Notes: generated by a model not told the origin, from the letters alone. A stretch of DNA of 64,000 bases from Waddliaceae bacterium (GCA_002709385.1 PAQS01000048.1:1-64000); one strand, 5' to 3'. Counted from the first letter of the stretch, positions 10,101-18,752 are shown. Program-made: numbers and translations.

Positions 10101-10646
10101 TAACAAAATCATTAATTGAGCTTTGTCTACAAGGAGAGATTCGTTTGGAAGAAAAAATGGAGAATCTCCAAGTATCTTAGATGCACCGATATACTCTTCA
10201 AGAAGCTCTTTTTGAAACTGTAAACCTTGTCGTAAACTTTCTTTACTTTCAGCTTCTTTAATTGTTTCTAATATCTGTTCACGATCTTCTTCATCGATAT
10301 TTTCATTCTCTACAGCCTTACCCTCTTTAGAGTAAGCAACAACGATGCTGTCTAAATGTTTTTCTAGATAAAATACCAATGCTGCTAAATGATGACAGTC
10401 ATAGTTATAAGGGCAATCGCAATTGGAGTCGATTGTCTCCGACTCAAAGCGATCTATTTCCATCTCGCAAGTATAAGTATTTTCAAAACTCCCAACTACG
10501 GATCCTGTTATTCTGATACTATCCGGTGTGAGCTCTAATACCTTTGCAGATAGAACGACATCCTGATTGAAAAGGCTTCGCCCCTCTTTCAATATAGAAG
10601 AGGAAAAATCTTGCCTGAGTCTTCGAAAGTTCAACATCTCTAACAC
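7137..10646 (-). CDS. SNF2/SWI2-family helicase with SWIM zinc finger (CT708-like)
   Basis: 1169 aa. A SWIM zinc motif near the N-terminus (CDCPYNYDCHHLAALV, about residues 68-83) probably binds nucleic acid or protein. A long divergent middle follows, then a SNF2 motor: Walker A DDMGLGKT near residue 735, DEAQH near 830, ILTGTPIENSLDELWS, and a helicase C-terminal lobe with SYLDGSS and DRVHRIGQ. Such ATPases translocate on double-stranded DNA and remodel bound proteins, for example RNA polymerase; the precise role in chlamydiae is unknown. Translation may start at the GTG given (AGG 4 nt upstream) or at the ATG at 10637. It heads the mreB-pckA operon. A second, diverged copy lies at 47302-51045. 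Confidence 0.9.
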   Translation of the reverse strand: MLEMLNFRRLRQDFSSSILKEGRSLFNQDVVLSAKVLELTPDSIRITGSVVGSFENTYTCEMEIDRFESETIDSNCDCPYNYDCHHLAALVFYLEKHLDSIVVAYSKEGKAVENENIDEEDREQILETIKEAESKESLRQGLQFQKELLEEYIGASKILGDSPFFLPNESLLVDKAQLMILLHHGVTGEGQNESKTAEVQFALRLPYRSKPLYVTNIKDFIDSIRYHEAIELNGRMHHFTLESFDREISQLLRLVMDFARYPNEREERQQKFAQLGLEQFGILLATAYDLSVARARIYSKDLSGEECLNLPGLFMASLEEPVSFCTSPAKLRFELEYIEAPAPKLFLLPMVSIEGEDPLSLKELTLFECAKPGLLKGSTFYRFRTNIKRSHLRNVGSLQHTTIPEPLFGTFIENALPALSAYADVGNADCIKQFVTLPYVDEVRGICEIHYLDGELDVELFFSYGSVKVPALPKKLEIDHLRKFITEEGILARNLTEEGDLIRSLFLGFVVDEDQGLYRARTDRKIIEFMTEVIPCYQDRVEFRCPQNLLDRFIYDDTTFKLEAKVSAEIDKYEVELKVDGPLSGVTVDLLWECLSANKAYIELEPPKARGRGTRATSGERGQKILVLDLEQLAPVVRIFDEIGLKTLDNHVEQRPLWSLVSLVEEQFKDLPVKFSMSKGLKKMQEEMLGQSSGKPAAIPQQIHASLRSYQAEGVHWLERLRNMHLSGILADDMGLGKTLQAIIAVTQYQMMNPNAISLVVCPTSLIYNWEEEFHKFNPDLKVLPVDGTPAQRKKLLKTLKNFNVVITSYSLLQKDIETYKKTTFSYAILDEAQHIKNRGTRNAKSVKMINAQHRLILTGTPIENSLDELWSLFDFLMPGLLSSYDRFVEKYIRRPDVESSDGMSELRKKVAPFILRRMKNDVLDDLPPVSEIVYHCHLSNAQKDLYKSYADSARKELSRLVKKEGFDKVQIHVLATLTRLKQICCHPAIFAKESAEEGDSAKYDMLLELLPTLVEGGHKTVIFSQYTQMLKILRQDLERMGMRYSYLDGSSKNRQQIVKNFNEDDSISTFLVSLKAGGVGLNLTSADTVIHYDMWWNPAVENQATDRVHRIGQQRSVSAYKLVTLGTIEEKIMELQERKKGLVKQVIGCDDEAISKLTWEEVLELLQT

Positions 10647-11061
10647 TCTACCTGTTGCACTTGTCTATACGTAAAAACCTTCATCATTTACTCAATAATC
10701 TACGGAAGGACTTCTGTATGACATAATCAAATTAAAGTACTGCACTGCTACTATACTTATCAAAAAAATTTCAAAAGTGAGCAGATACACGTGTCCTTCC
10801 CTTGTACCGCTTTTGTTTCTGGAAAACAAGTAAAAAACCTAAATGAATCAGACAGATAAAAATGGCAAATTTTGCCTAGTTTCGAGTAACAATCTTTATT
10901 TCAAAGTAAGCATAAATAAGCTCTAAAATACTTTCTCGCTTTAATTTAGACAAAAAAAGCAAACGCTAAACTTTTCTTTTCTCATAAACTCTTCTCATTG
11001 TTTATCTACACTTGGCCTCTCAATTGCTTAATGGAACACATAAAATATTTGGGTAGGAAAT
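10647..11061. other. Non-coding stretch upstream of the SNF2 helicase
   Basis: About 415 nt without a convincing gene on either strand. It should hold the promoter of the leftward helicase-mreB-pckA operon and one for the small rightward ORF at 11062, but I see no box pair good enough to mark. One short hairpin (GGCAAA-TTT-TGCC) is near 10865. No repeats or mobile-element ends were seen. Confidence 0.4.
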
Positions 11062-11226
11062 ATGATCATTTATGAAAACCAGCTACACAAAAAGAAAAGT
11101 CACCTAAGCTTGAACGAGGTATCTAAAAAACGTTTAGATTTTGAGCCTGTCTGTGACCTCATTTGTTACTTAGTTCTTCCTTTTTTCCCTGGAAGTCGAA
11201 CGATTCACGTAGATTTTTCTCCCTAA
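11062..11226 (+). CDS. Small ORF of 54 aa upstream of tRNA-Gly
   Basis: An ATG preceded by GGTAGGAA opens a frame of 54 codons ending in TAA at 11224. The product has a basic first half (about residues 9-24) and a hydrophobic stretch CDLICYLVLPFFPG (residues 31-44). I do not recognise it. Support is the ribosome binding site, the intact frame in an otherwise gene-free stretch, and the position just ahead of the tRNA and tig. It may be chance. Confidence 0.4.
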   Translation: MIIYENQLHKKKSHLSLNEVSKKRLDFEPVCDLICYLVLPFFPGSRTIHVDFSP

Positions 11227-11282
11227 GCTCTTTTTTTTCTTGCCCCAAAAAAGTAAGGCTCTTTATATTAAGACATTCAAAC

Positions 11283-11354
11283 GCGGGTGTAGCTCAGTGG
11301 TAGAGCATCACGTTGCCAACGTGAGGGTCGTGAGTTCGAATCTCATCACCCGCT
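11283..11354 (+). tRNA. tRNA-Gly (anticodon GCC)
   Basis: A complete cloverleaf: acceptor arms GCGGGTG and CACCCGC pair perfectly. The D-arm is GCTCAGTGGTAGAGC. The anticodon stem TCACG/CGTGA encloses the loop TTGCCAA with anticodon GCC. The T-arm is GTGAG-TTCGAAT-CTCAT (one mismatch at the base). CCA is not encoded. A T7 run follows directly, so the 3' end may serve as the termination site. Confidence 0.97.
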
Positions 11355-11522
11355 TTTTTTCCTATAATTGGCTATCTATGACCTTCCTTTTTGGGGTTCA
11401 ATCTTCCCCTATCTTTGCCTGTGCAACAGGTCTTCTTAAATTCGACTAGTACAGGTTTAGTTAATCTAAGGGTTGGCTGATTGATACCAAATAAGTTCTT
11501 TATCGATAGAAGAGGTCATCAT

Positions 11523-12839
11523 ATGACAGACGAGCAAACTACTCTCAAAAATGATCACGTAGAAGTTAAAGTTACCCGTAACCCGGGCTGTCAAATCAGC
11601 ATGACTGTGCAGGTTACACCTGAAGCTGTTCAAGCTGCCTATAAAAAGGCTGTAAAAACAGTAAACAAAGAAGTTTCTTTACCTGGTTTCCGTAAAGGTA
11701 AAGCCCCTGCACCTATGATTATCAAGCATTACGGACCACAAATAGAGCGTGAATGGAAAGATGTGGTCATGCAAAACGCCTTTGCTGAAAGCACTAGCCT
11801 TTCTTCTCTTTATCCTACAAGCAAAGAAACAATTAAGCGCCCTACTGTGAACAAATGTTCATCTGAAGAAGGTGCTGAGATTGTTTTTGAATTTGAAACC
11901 GAACCTTCTGTTCCTGAAGTTGATAGCAGCGATTTAGAAATCAAACACGAAGAAGCAAAAGAAGTTACAGAAGAAGATATTGAAGAGTCTGTTGTGCTTC
12001 TACAAGAAGACTTTGGTGATTTAGTAGAGCTTGAAGAAAGTCGCCCAGTTGCTGAGGGAGACTATGTAAAGCTTGATATCAGTATTATTGAAGAGCCAGA
12101 GCGTTCTCTTTGTGAAGATAAGCTTTTCCATGTAAAAGAAAACCGTATGGGTACATGGATGAGAAAACTTACTGTTGGTTTATCTTCTGGAGAATCAGCT
12201 GAAGGCGATAGTGAAGTAGAAGACAGCGCACCTGACTATGTAAAAGATAAATTCGAATCGCGTAAGTGCCGCATTACTGTAAAATCTATTCTTCAGATGA
12301 ATCTCGCTCCAGTTGATGAAAAATTTGCTGAGCGTTTAGGTGTTGAAACTGTTGAAGAGATTAAGCCTCGTGTAAAAGATTTACTTGTAGAAGAACGTCA
12401 GCGCCAAGCTGACCAAGCTTTAAAAGCTCAAGTTGAAAGTTTCCTACTTGAAAAATACCCTTTTGACGTACCTGCTTCATTGATTCAAGCTGAGTTACAT
12501 TCAAGAGTCCGTAATCAAATTCGTGCGTTGACTGAAGCTGGTCATACTCAAGACGAGATTCGTGACCAACAAAAAGAAATCGAAGCATATTGTGCTGTAG
12601 AAGTTGATAAAGCTTTAAGACTTTATTACCTTTTAAGAAAAGTTGCTTCTAAAGAAAGCATCGATGTTTCTGAACAGGAATTATGGGAAGAAATAGCGAA
12701 GCAAATGTGGCGTACTCCAGCTTCTGAAAAAATCATCGATCCTGAAATGAAACCAGAAGAGATTCGTGCTCGGGTTATGATTCATGCTTTGACAGAGAAA
12801 GTCAAACTTCACCTGATTGAACAAGCGAAAGTAGCCTAA
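11523..12839 (+). CDS. tig: Trigger factor, ribosome-bound chaperone/prolyl isomerase
   Basis: 438 aa. Trigger factor sits at the ribosomal exit tunnel and shelters nascent chains. The ribosome-binding signature GFRKGKAPAPMI is near residue 57. The middle PPIase-like region (about 170-260) is divergent and acidic. The C-terminal half is the helical substrate cradle. The frame opens 14 codons earlier, but the ATG at 11523 has AGAGG at 7 nt spacing and gives the standard N-terminus. Order tig-clpP-clpX is conserved in Chlamydia (CT707-CT705) and many other bacteria. Confidence 0.93.
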   Translation: MTDEQTTLKNDHVEVKVTRNPGCQISMTVQVTPEAVQAAYKKAVKTVNKEVSLPGFRKGKAPAPMIIKHYGPQIEREWKDVVMQNAFAESTSLSSLYPTSKETIKRPTVNKCSSEEGAEIVFEFETEPSVPEVDSSDLEIKHEEAKEVTEEDIEESVVLLQEDFGDLVELEESRPVAEGDYVKLDISIIEEPERSLCEDKLFHVKENRMGTWMRKLTVGLSSGESAEGDSEVEDSAPDYVKDKFESRKCRITVKSILQMNLAPVDEKFAERLGVETVEEIKPRVKDLLVEERQRQADQALKAQVESFLLEKYPFDVPASLIQAELHSRVRNQIRALTEAGHTQDEIRDQQKEIEAYCAVEVDKALRLYYLLRKVASKESIDVSEQELWEEIAKQMWRTPASEKIIDPEMKPEEIRARVMIHALTEKVKLHLIEQAKVA

Positions 12840-12848
12840 AAGCAGCAC

Positions 12849-12904
12849 AGGCCCTCCAGAAAACCCTTGACCGAGTGAAAACGGTCAAGTTATAAGGGGG
12901 GCCT
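12849..12904 (+). promoter_or_regulatory. Nested hairpin element between tig and clpP
   Basis: The outer stem AGGCCCTCC (12849-12857) pairs with GGGGGGCCT (12896-12904), 9 bp with one G-U. It encloses a second perfect 8-bp stem CTTGACCG/CGGTCAAG (12866-12873 with 12882-12889). There is no U-run, so a classical terminator is unlikely. It ends about 15 nt before the clpP Shine-Dalgarno and is GC-rich against AT-rich surroundings. It could be a processing or stability element or a structured 5' leader of clpP. Confidence 0.55.
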
Positions 12905-12930
12905 ATCACAGTTTAAGTAGAGGGCAGTTG

Positions 12931-13575
12931 ATGTCAAAGCAAGAAGGACCAAAAGACTTTTATAACTCTTTAACTCCTTACGTGGTTGAAGATACTGGAC
13001 GTGGCGAACGCTCCATGGATATCTTTTCGCGTTTGCTACAGGATCGTATTGTTTTTATCGGTACCGAAATCTCGGACCAGATGGCAAACGTTATTGTAGC
13101 CCAGTTGCTCTTCTTGAAAATGGAAGACCCTAAAAAAGATGTAAACCTTTACATCAACTCTCCTGGCGGAGCTATTTCTGCAGGCTTAGCTATTTTTGAT
13201 ACTCTACAATATCTAGGTTGCGATATCGCCACCACTTGCATTGGTCAGGCTTCTTCTATGGGGGCTTTACTATTGATGGCTGGAACAAAAGGAAAGCGTT
13301 TTGCTCTTCGCAATAGCCGCATCATGATCCACCAACCTTGGGGTGGAGTAACAGGAACATCTGCAGATATTCACTTACAGGCAAAAGAAATTCTCCGCAT
13401 GAAGCGCAATCTTGCTCAAATCATGAGTGAGTGCACAGGCCAAGATGTAGAGAAAATCATTCGTGACTCCGAGAGAGATTTTTACATGAGTCCAGAAGAA
13501 GCAAAAGAATATGGGATTATTGACGAAGTGTACGACACTGTTGGTGGCCCAAACTCTAAGCTTTCTTCAAACTAA
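12931..13575 (+). CDS. clpP: ATP-dependent Clp protease proteolytic subunit
   Basis: 214 aa. ClpP forms the 14-mer peptidase chamber fed by ClpX or ClpC. The catalytic triad is visible: Ser109 in GQASSMG, His134 in IMIHQPWGG and Asp183 in SERDF. The ATG at 12931 has AGAGGG at 6 nt spacing; an in-frame TTG one codon earlier is not needed. clpX follows 59 nt later on the same strand. Chlamydiae usually have two ClpP paralogues; this one, linked to clpX, corresponds in context to ClpP2. Confidence 0.95.
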   Translation: MSKQEGPKDFYNSLTPYVVEDTGRGERSMDIFSRLLQDRIVFIGTEISDQMANVIVAQLLFLKMEDPKKDVNLYINSPGGAISAGLAIFDTLQYLGCDIATTCIGQASSMGALLLMAGTKGKRFALRNSRIMIHQPWGGVTGTSADIHLQAKEILRMKRNLAQIMSECTGQDVEKIIRDSERDFYMSPEEAKEYGIIDEVYDTVGGPNSKLSSN

Positions 13576-13634
13576 TTATTGACTAATGCTGTTAACTCAG
13601 GACCTAAACATCGGATAGCTGACCAGGCACATGC

Positions 13635-14879
13635 ATGAGTAGAAAATCGTTTCCATCTAAAGAAATTGCAACATGTTCCTTCTGTGGACGTACAGAAGAC
13701 GTTGTTGAAAAATTGATATCTGGTCCTAATGTATATATCTGCGATAAATGCGTGAAATTATGCATGGGCATCGTAGAGAAAAAGTCGACTACGTTTGAAA
13801 TCAATATCTTAAAACCAAAAGAATTGAAAGAACGTCTAGACGAATACATCATTGGTCAAGAAAACGCAAAACGCACCATCTCTGTTGGCGTTTATAATCA
13901 TTATAAAAGAGTTCTTGCTGAGTCTAAAGACGAAAATATTGAAATTAGCAAGTCTAATGTTTTCCTACTTGGCCCAACAGGATCAGGAAAAACTCTTATA
14001 GCTAAAACCTTAGCCCGTATTCTTGATGTTCCATTTACAATTGCTGATGCAACCACTTTAACTGAAGCTGGTTATGTCGGAGAAGATGTAGAGAACATTA
14101 TTTTACGCCTTTTACAAGAAGCTGACTACGATGTAAGTAAAGCTGAAAAAGGCATTATTTATATCGATGAGATCGATAAAATCGGACGAACAACATCTAA
14201 TGTCTCCATCACACGTGATGTTTCTGGAGAAGGTGTTCAACAAGCTCTGTTGAAAATCGTAGAAGGTACAACAGCTAGCGTTCCACCTAAAGGTGGTAGA
14301 AAACACCCTAACCAAGAGTACATCAAAGTCAATACAGAGAATATTCTCTTTATTGTTGGAGGTGCTTTTGTTGGTTTAGATAAAATTATTGCTAAGCGAC
14401 TTGGAAAAGGAACCATCGGTTTCGCTGCAAATAATGATAATGAAAACGCTCATAAACAAGAACATGATGCTCTACTTGCACGAGTAGAACCCACAGACCT
14501 TGTTCACTTTGGTATGATTCCTGAGTTTATTGGGCGATTCAATAGTATCGCAAATTGCAATGAACTTAACGATGAAGACTTTGTTAATATTTTGACGAAA
14601 CCAAAAAATGCTTTGGTAACACAATTTACGCATATTTTTGCAGAAGAAGGTGTTCGTCTCAATTTCACAGAGGAAGCCCTGATTGCTATCGCTAAAAAAG
14701 CAAAAAAAGCAGGCACCGGTGCACGTGGTTTACGTATGATCATGGAAGGACTTATGAAAGACCTTATGTTTGACATTCCTTCAGACGACACAGTAAGCGA
14801 AATCATTATAGAAGAAGATACTGTGACTAAAGGAACAAATCCAATCATTCGCAGAAACACTGACGAAAAAATAGCTTAA
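13635..14879 (+). CDS. clpX: ATP-dependent Clp protease ATPase subunit ClpX
   Basis: 414 aa. ClpX unfolds tagged proteins and passes them to ClpP. It has the N-terminal zinc-binding domain (Cys14, Cys17, Cys36, Cys39), Walker A GPTGSGKT at about residues 113-120, Walker [11 protein letters not shown], the sensor region and the C-terminal [10 protein letters not shown] motif. The IGF-like ClpP-docking loop appears as GTIGFAA. The start ATG has only a weak CAGG upstream. The gene ends at a strong terminator. Confidence 0.96.
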   Translation: MSRKSFPSKEIATCSFCGRTEDVVEKLISGPNVYICDKCVKLCMGIVEKKSTTFEINILKPKELKERLDEYIIGQENAKRTISVGVYNHYKRVLAESKDENIEISKSNVFLLGPTGSGKTLIAKTLARILDVPFTIADATTLTEAGYVGEDVENIILRLLQEADYDVSKAEKGIIYIDEIDKIGRTTSNVSITRDVSGEGVQQALLKIVEGTTASVPPKGGRKHPNQEYIKVNTENILFIVGGAFVGLDKIIAKRLGKGTIGFAANNDNENAHKQEHDALLARVEPTDLVHFGMIPEFIGRFNSIANCNELNDEDFVNILTKPKNALVTQFTHIFAEEGVRLNFTEEALIAIAKKAKKAGTGARGLRMIMEGLMKDLMFDIPSDDTVSEIIIEEDTVTKGTNPIIRRNTDEKIA

Positions 14880-14905
14880 GAACTCTTTTAAAATTAAGCT
14901 TTTAT

Positions 14906-14953
14906 AAACACAACGATAGTTAATTGAATATAACTTTCGTTGTGTTTTTTTTA
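14906..14953 (+). terminator. Rho-independent terminator of clpX
   Basis: The stem 14906-14922 with 14931-14947 (one T-T mismatch) around an 8-base loop is followed by an unbroken T-run and TTATTT. It separates the tig-clpP-clpX unit from the T3SS operon. Confidence 0.85.
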
Positions 14954-15244
14954 TTTCCATCCCTCCCCATCAAACCTCTGTATTATTTTACGAATTAGAT
15001 ATTGTTACTTCTTAACTCTGTCTTGTTTATGTACACATTACGAGTAAGATAATTACTAATTTGACAATAAATATTATACGTTTGTAATTTTCTGTTTTAC
15101 AAATACCACCTCAGTTTCTTTTATCTAAAACACCCCAAAACACCACATAAAACAAATAATCTTATATTTTTTACAAACTAAAAAGTTTACAAAAATATAA
15201 AAAAACTAACACTTTAAACAAAAAATAGAATTAATAATAATAAA
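14954..15244. other. Very AT-rich spacer before the T3SS promoter
   Basis: About 290 nt of strongly AT-rich DNA with many A-tracts and no plausible gene on either strand. It lies between the clpX terminator and the T3SS promoter. Such stretches are often curved or bound by nucleoid proteins, but no specific site is identified. Confidence 0.5.
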
Positions 15245-15273
15245 TTGAATTTAAATAATTTTATTGTTATAAT
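15245..15273 (+). promoter_or_regulatory. Predicted sigma70-type promoter of the T3SS operon
   Basis: TTGAAT (15245-15250) and a perfect TATAAT (15268-15273) are separated by exactly 17 nt in AT-rich DNA. Transcription would begin near 15280, just before a small leader ORF. Confidence 0.65.
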
Positions 15274-15298
15274 AGTAATCTGAATGAGGGAATAGTTT

Positions 15299-15340
15299 AT
15301 GAGTATCCATTTTTATTTTTTGAGACATTCCATTGAATAA
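15299..15340 (+). CDS. Putative 13-aa leader peptide of the T3SS operon
   Basis: The ATG at 15299 is preceded by GAGGGA (15286-15291) at 7 nt spacing and opens a 13-codon frame MSIHFYFLRHSIE ending in TAA at 15340. It lies about 20 nt behind the predicted transcription start and 19 nt ahead of a strong hairpin with a T-rich tail. This is the arrangement of a translation-coupled attenuator. The peptide has two His and three aromatic residues but no long run of one amino acid. Confidence 0.45.
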   Translation: MSIHFYFLRHSIE

Positions 15341-15358
15341 TTTCTTGCTTTAAAGAGA

Positions 15359-15388
15359 GTAGGCGCATTAAATGCGCCTACTTTTCTT
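15359..15388 (+). terminator. Terminator-like hairpin in the T3SS leader
   Basis: A perfect GC-rich 10-bp stem (15359-15368 with 15372-15381) with a 3-base loop is followed by TTTTCTT. It sits between the promoter and the first T3SS gene, so it would end most transcripts at about 110 nt unless read through. It may be an attenuator, or the 3' end of a small RNA. Confidence 0.65.
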
Positions 15389-15426
15389 AATAGAAATTTT
15401 AAGTTTGTCGTAAGGAGTAAGGTCTT

Positions 15427-16695
15427 ATGCCACTAGTATCAGTTAACGGCCACAACGTTTCAGATGATATCGTTGATTTAGTTACCGTTGAAGCAAGGGA
15501 TAATTACGAAGAAATTATCGTAAAGTTTTTACCCTTTATCGATATGGATCACGATACGATTTCATCCGCAGCAAATCGAGCAGCATTAGAAGATGTTATT
15601 GAGGAGCTGGATATTTTTGCAGACGATAGCGACCAAGCAGAAAATCAACTTACCTTAGAGATGTACCAATCTATGGAAATTCTCTTTGCCACTTTACGTG
15701 CAGCGGGAGTTGATACAGGTAGTCCTGCTGTAGTGGATGCAGAGAGCGCTAGACGCTGGTTAGATACTCCCCTCATGCGGGAAATTGTACTTAGTGCGGT
15801 TGACTCAGCTAGATACGCTCATCTTGTAGATGCAGATAGTGGCATTGGTTCTGTTGCGGGGCAAAATAACAGTGCCCTTCCTGTACATAGTTTACAAACT
15901 CTTATTGGTGCTGAATACGTCGTTCGAGGTACTGAGAACTTTACAACCACTCTTTTCGACTTAAAAGATATATTACAGATAAATAGCGAAGCGATTAAAA
16001 CTCTCTCTAAGGTTCAAGAGATGATGAATGCGAGAGAACCTGAAGGACGCGATCTACAACAATATATTCGTTACTTACAATTTGATGGAAGCTCAGACAA
16101 TAGTGAAGACTGGAATAAAACAAACCGCTATTTCTTCCGTGATCACCCTTTATTCGAACACCTGAGTGAGCTGCATAGTAACATGCAATACACTACTTGG
16201 TTAGAAGTAGCAGATGATATCGAATCTATCATGTTCCAAGGAACCATTCCAGCTGAATATACCAACGATGCTCTAGCTGCTGGATTAGTGCCTGATGGAA
16301 TGGATACAGACGAATATTTAGAAGAACTGGCACTTGATCTAGCTAGGATTGCAAATGAGTATGAAAATGTTTCTGAAAACTTAGATCCCAACTTCGACGC
16401 TGATTCAGATAGCTTTTATTTGGCTTTAAGACAAGTAGCAAAAGATATCATAGATGAAGATTTTGATATAGATGACTACCTAGAAAAAGCTGATGACCTC
16501 GGTGAGGATGGTTCAAACTATCAACGACACATTACTGATGCATTGATTGAAGCACAGTCCCTCAACGAAGTAAAAAAACAAGATCTTAGAGCTACATTCT
16601 TTGAATTTGAAGAATTTATGAAGTCTGCCGGTAACATGATCGATAAGATCGATCGCATGCTAAACAAAATAGCTGGCGGTATCGCTGGTAGATAG
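15427..16695 (+). CDS. First T3SS-operon gene, acidic protein of unknown function
   Basis: 422 aa, strongly acidic, mostly helical, without signal peptide or membrane segment. AAGGAG lies 9 nt before the ATG. The C-terminus is an amphipathic helix (about residues 385-422, FFEFEEFMKSAGNM then basic) ending in small residues, as seen in secreted needle-tip or translocator-associated proteins. Position upstream of a SycD chaperone and CopB translocators makes it a candidate secreted component or effector. I cannot align it confidently to a named Chlamydia protein. The next gene follows after 15 nt with its own GAGGAGGG. Confidence 0.6.
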   Translation: MPLVSVNGHNVSDDIVDLVTVEARDNYEEIIVKFLPFIDMDHDTISSAANRAALEDVIEELDIFADDSDQAENQLTLEMYQSMEILFATLRAAGVDTGSPAVVDAESARRWLDTPLMREIVLSAVDSARYAHLVDADSGIGSVAGQNNSALPVHSLQTLIGAEYVVRGTENFTTTLFDLKDILQINSEAIKTLSKVQEMMNAREPEGRDLQQYIRYLQFDGSSDNSEDWNKTNRYFFRDHPLFEHLSELHSNMQYTTWLEVADDIESIMFQGTIPAEYTNDALAAGLVPDGMDTDEYLEELALDLARIANEYENVSENLDPNFDADSDSFYLALRQVAKDIIDEDFDIDDYLEKADDLGEDGSNYQRHITDALIEAQSLNEVKKQDLRATFFEFEEFMKSAGNMIDKIDRMLNKIAGGIAGR

Positions 16696-16710
16696 TGAGG
16701 AGGGAAAAAA

Positions 16711-17961
16711 ATGAGTAACGACTTTCATGAAGACCGCGTTGACAGTGTATACCAACCCAACCATATTGTTGATGCAGGTGATACACCAAGTGATAGCGAA
16801 GGCTTTAGTGGCATAGCTACAGAATATGGTGGAGGGGCATTTCCTAACTCATTCGATGATTTCTTAGCACAATACGCATACCCTGCACTATTACCTTCAA
16901 CTATTGAAGATTTTTTTCAAGAATATCAAGATTTTACAGGGATTGGTGGAACGTACGATGCAAGCTCCTCCGCTGCTTTTGACGGTTTTCTTGAAGACTT
17001 TAATACATTTAGTGGTCAAGGAAGTATTACAGGTGGAGAAAATGATTTTTCCTACGTAAACATCTATGGACAAAGCTTTAGAACAACTAGTGTAACCCCT
17101 GAAGCGCAAGCCCTTCTCTTTAAACTCGCTTTTCAAAATTTTTTAAAGACTTTCCAGTTTTCTGGAAGAGACCCTCTTACAACACAACACTTTTTCGATG
17201 AATGGCAAAAGTTTTTATCTATCACAATTACCGTTGAAGAATATGGTCCAGGAGAAGGGATTGATGGTCAGGCTCTTGAAGACCTATTTTCTTATGAAGC
17301 TATCTGGGATCAGCTTTTTGATCAATTTCCTGAACAAGGAGACCTCTTTGGTGGAGGATCAGCAAATGCACGTTTTGAAACATTTTTAGAACCATTCATC
17401 TCCGGCTTATTTACTCCAGGTGGCTCTCAATTCGCTGAATCAGGTTTCTTCCTACCGTCACATGTAGGTGATGAATTCATGGACTACCTTATTCGTGTCT
17501 TCATGAATGAAGGAAACCCTAAAACAGAAGAAGATATAGAAAAAGAAGGAATCGTTTTTGGTGTATTTGATGTACTCATCGTCGTTCTTCAAGCTCTTCA
17601 AGATGCTACAGTTGCTCAATCAAACTACATTTCTTTTCTTACTGAATGGCAAGGTGAATACACAGATCGTATGGCCGAAGTATACTTCTTTCTTGCCAAT
17701 GAAGGAAAAAGTGGTTCCGATGGCGCAAAATGGCGTTTTTCTGAAGACGATACATTTGAACAAACTCAACGACAAGAACATAACACCTTACAACAGCAAT
17801 ACGTAGAAAACTTACGAGCCCGACGATCTATTCTCCGTGACCAAACAAAACAGGCACAAACAACAATGAACTCTATGAATGATGCTGTAACTGAACAAAG
17901 TAACTTAGGAAACTCATTAATACAAACTTTAAGCAGTATTATTTCTGCAATTTTTAGATAA
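16711..17961 (+). CDS. T3SS-operon protein, candidate secreted tip/translocator component
   Basis: 416 aa, Gly/Phe/Asp-rich in the first two thirds with no signal peptide or clear membrane helix. The last 120 residues (from about 295) are helical and coiled-coil-like, ending with an amphipathic tail (SLIQTLSSIISAIF) of the kind that lets tip and needle subunits pack. GAGGAGGG precedes the ATG. It pairs with the preceding gene in size, spacing and acidity, and both may be clients of the SycD chaperone encoded next. The function is inferred from context only. Confidence 0.55.
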   Translation: MSNDFHEDRVDSVYQPNHIVDAGDTPSDSEGFSGIATEYGGGAFPNSFDDFLAQYAYPALLPSTIEDFFQEYQDFTGIGGTYDASSSAAFDGFLEDFNTFSGQGSITGGENDFSYVNIYGQSFRTTSVTPEAQALLFKLAFQNFLKTFQFSGRDPLTTQHFFDEWQKFLSITITVEEYGPGEGIDGQALEDLFSYEAIWDQLFDQFPEQGDLFGGGSANARFETFLEPFISGLFTPGGSQFAESGFFLPSHVGDEFMDYLIRVFMNEGNPKTEEDIEKEGIVFGVFDVLIVVLQALQDATVAQSNYISFLTEWQGEYTDRMAEVYFFLANEGKSGSDGAKWRFSEDDTFEQTQRQEHNTLQQQYVENLRARRSILRDQTKQAQTTMNSMNDAVTEQSNLGNSLIQTLSSIISAIFR

Positions 17962-18137
17962 TTTATAAAATAGAAATTAAAATTATTTTATGATAAAATA
18001 TGTTATTAACCTGCTTTGATAACAATAGTGACATCAGGACGACTATTTAGTAAATTTAATATGTTACACTTTAGTTATAAGCGGAAGTTTATAGTTTATT
18101 TATTAAGTAAAAGAAAAAGGTAATGGGAGATCTAGTC

Positions 18138-18752
18138 ATGGCAGACAAGTTAGAAACAGAAGGAAAAAGTCTTCTGAAAGAGATGCAGGGTAAAGAACTT
18201 AGTGAAGAAAACCTAGAGAAATACTCTAAAAAGCTATCAGCCGTGTTTGCAGAAGCCAGTAAATCTGGAAAAGCTGGAAAAGATGTATTTGGTATCACTC
18301 CTCAAGTGATGGAAGGCTTTTATACCCATGCTTATAACCTTTATAACCAAGGAAAGTACCTTGAAGCTTCTCACTTATTTCGCGTGTTGATCATGCTTGA
18401 TGGAGAGTGTTTTAAGTACGTTTTAGGTTTAGCTGCTTGTTTACATATGACAAAACACTGGTTAGAAGCTGCAATGATTTACTCTATGGCAAGTTTACTA
18501 GATCCTTCATCTCCCTTACCTTACTACCATGCCTCAGACTGTTATTTAAATGGGGATCAAATCAAACAAGCTGCTGTTTCTTTGGAAATGTGTATAGAAG
18601 CAGCGGGAGATAACGAAACATTTAAGCTCTTAAAAAAACGCGCGCAAATGACTTTAGATAATCTTCTTGAACAAATTAGTGAAGAAGATGGTGGGCGAAG
18701 AAAAACATCGGAAAAAGCAAAAATTAAAAAAAAGAGCAAAAAGAAAAAATAA
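18138..18752 (+). CDS. lcrH: Type III secretion chaperone, SycD/LcrH family
   Basis: 204 aa. SycD-class chaperones hold translocator proteins unfolded in the cytoplasm before export. The central region (about 55-165) has three tetratricopeptide-like repeats (GFYTHAYNLYNQGKYLEASHLF onward), as in LcrH/Scc2/Scc3 of Chlamydia. The C-terminus is a lysine-rich tail. The frame opens five codons earlier at 18123, but the ATG at 18138 has GGGAG at 8 nt spacing. It is followed directly by three translocator-like genes, its expected clients. Confidence 0.85.
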   Translation: MADKLETEGKSLLKEMQGKELSEENLEKYSKKLSAVFAEASKSGKAGKDVFGITPQVMEGFYTHAYNLYNQGKYLEASHLFRVLIMLDGECFKYVLGLAACLHMTKHWLEAAMIYSMASLLDPSSPLPYYHASDCYLNGDQIKQAAVSLEMCIEAAGDNETFKLLKKRAQMTLDNLLEQISEEDGGRRKTSEKAKIKKKSKKKK

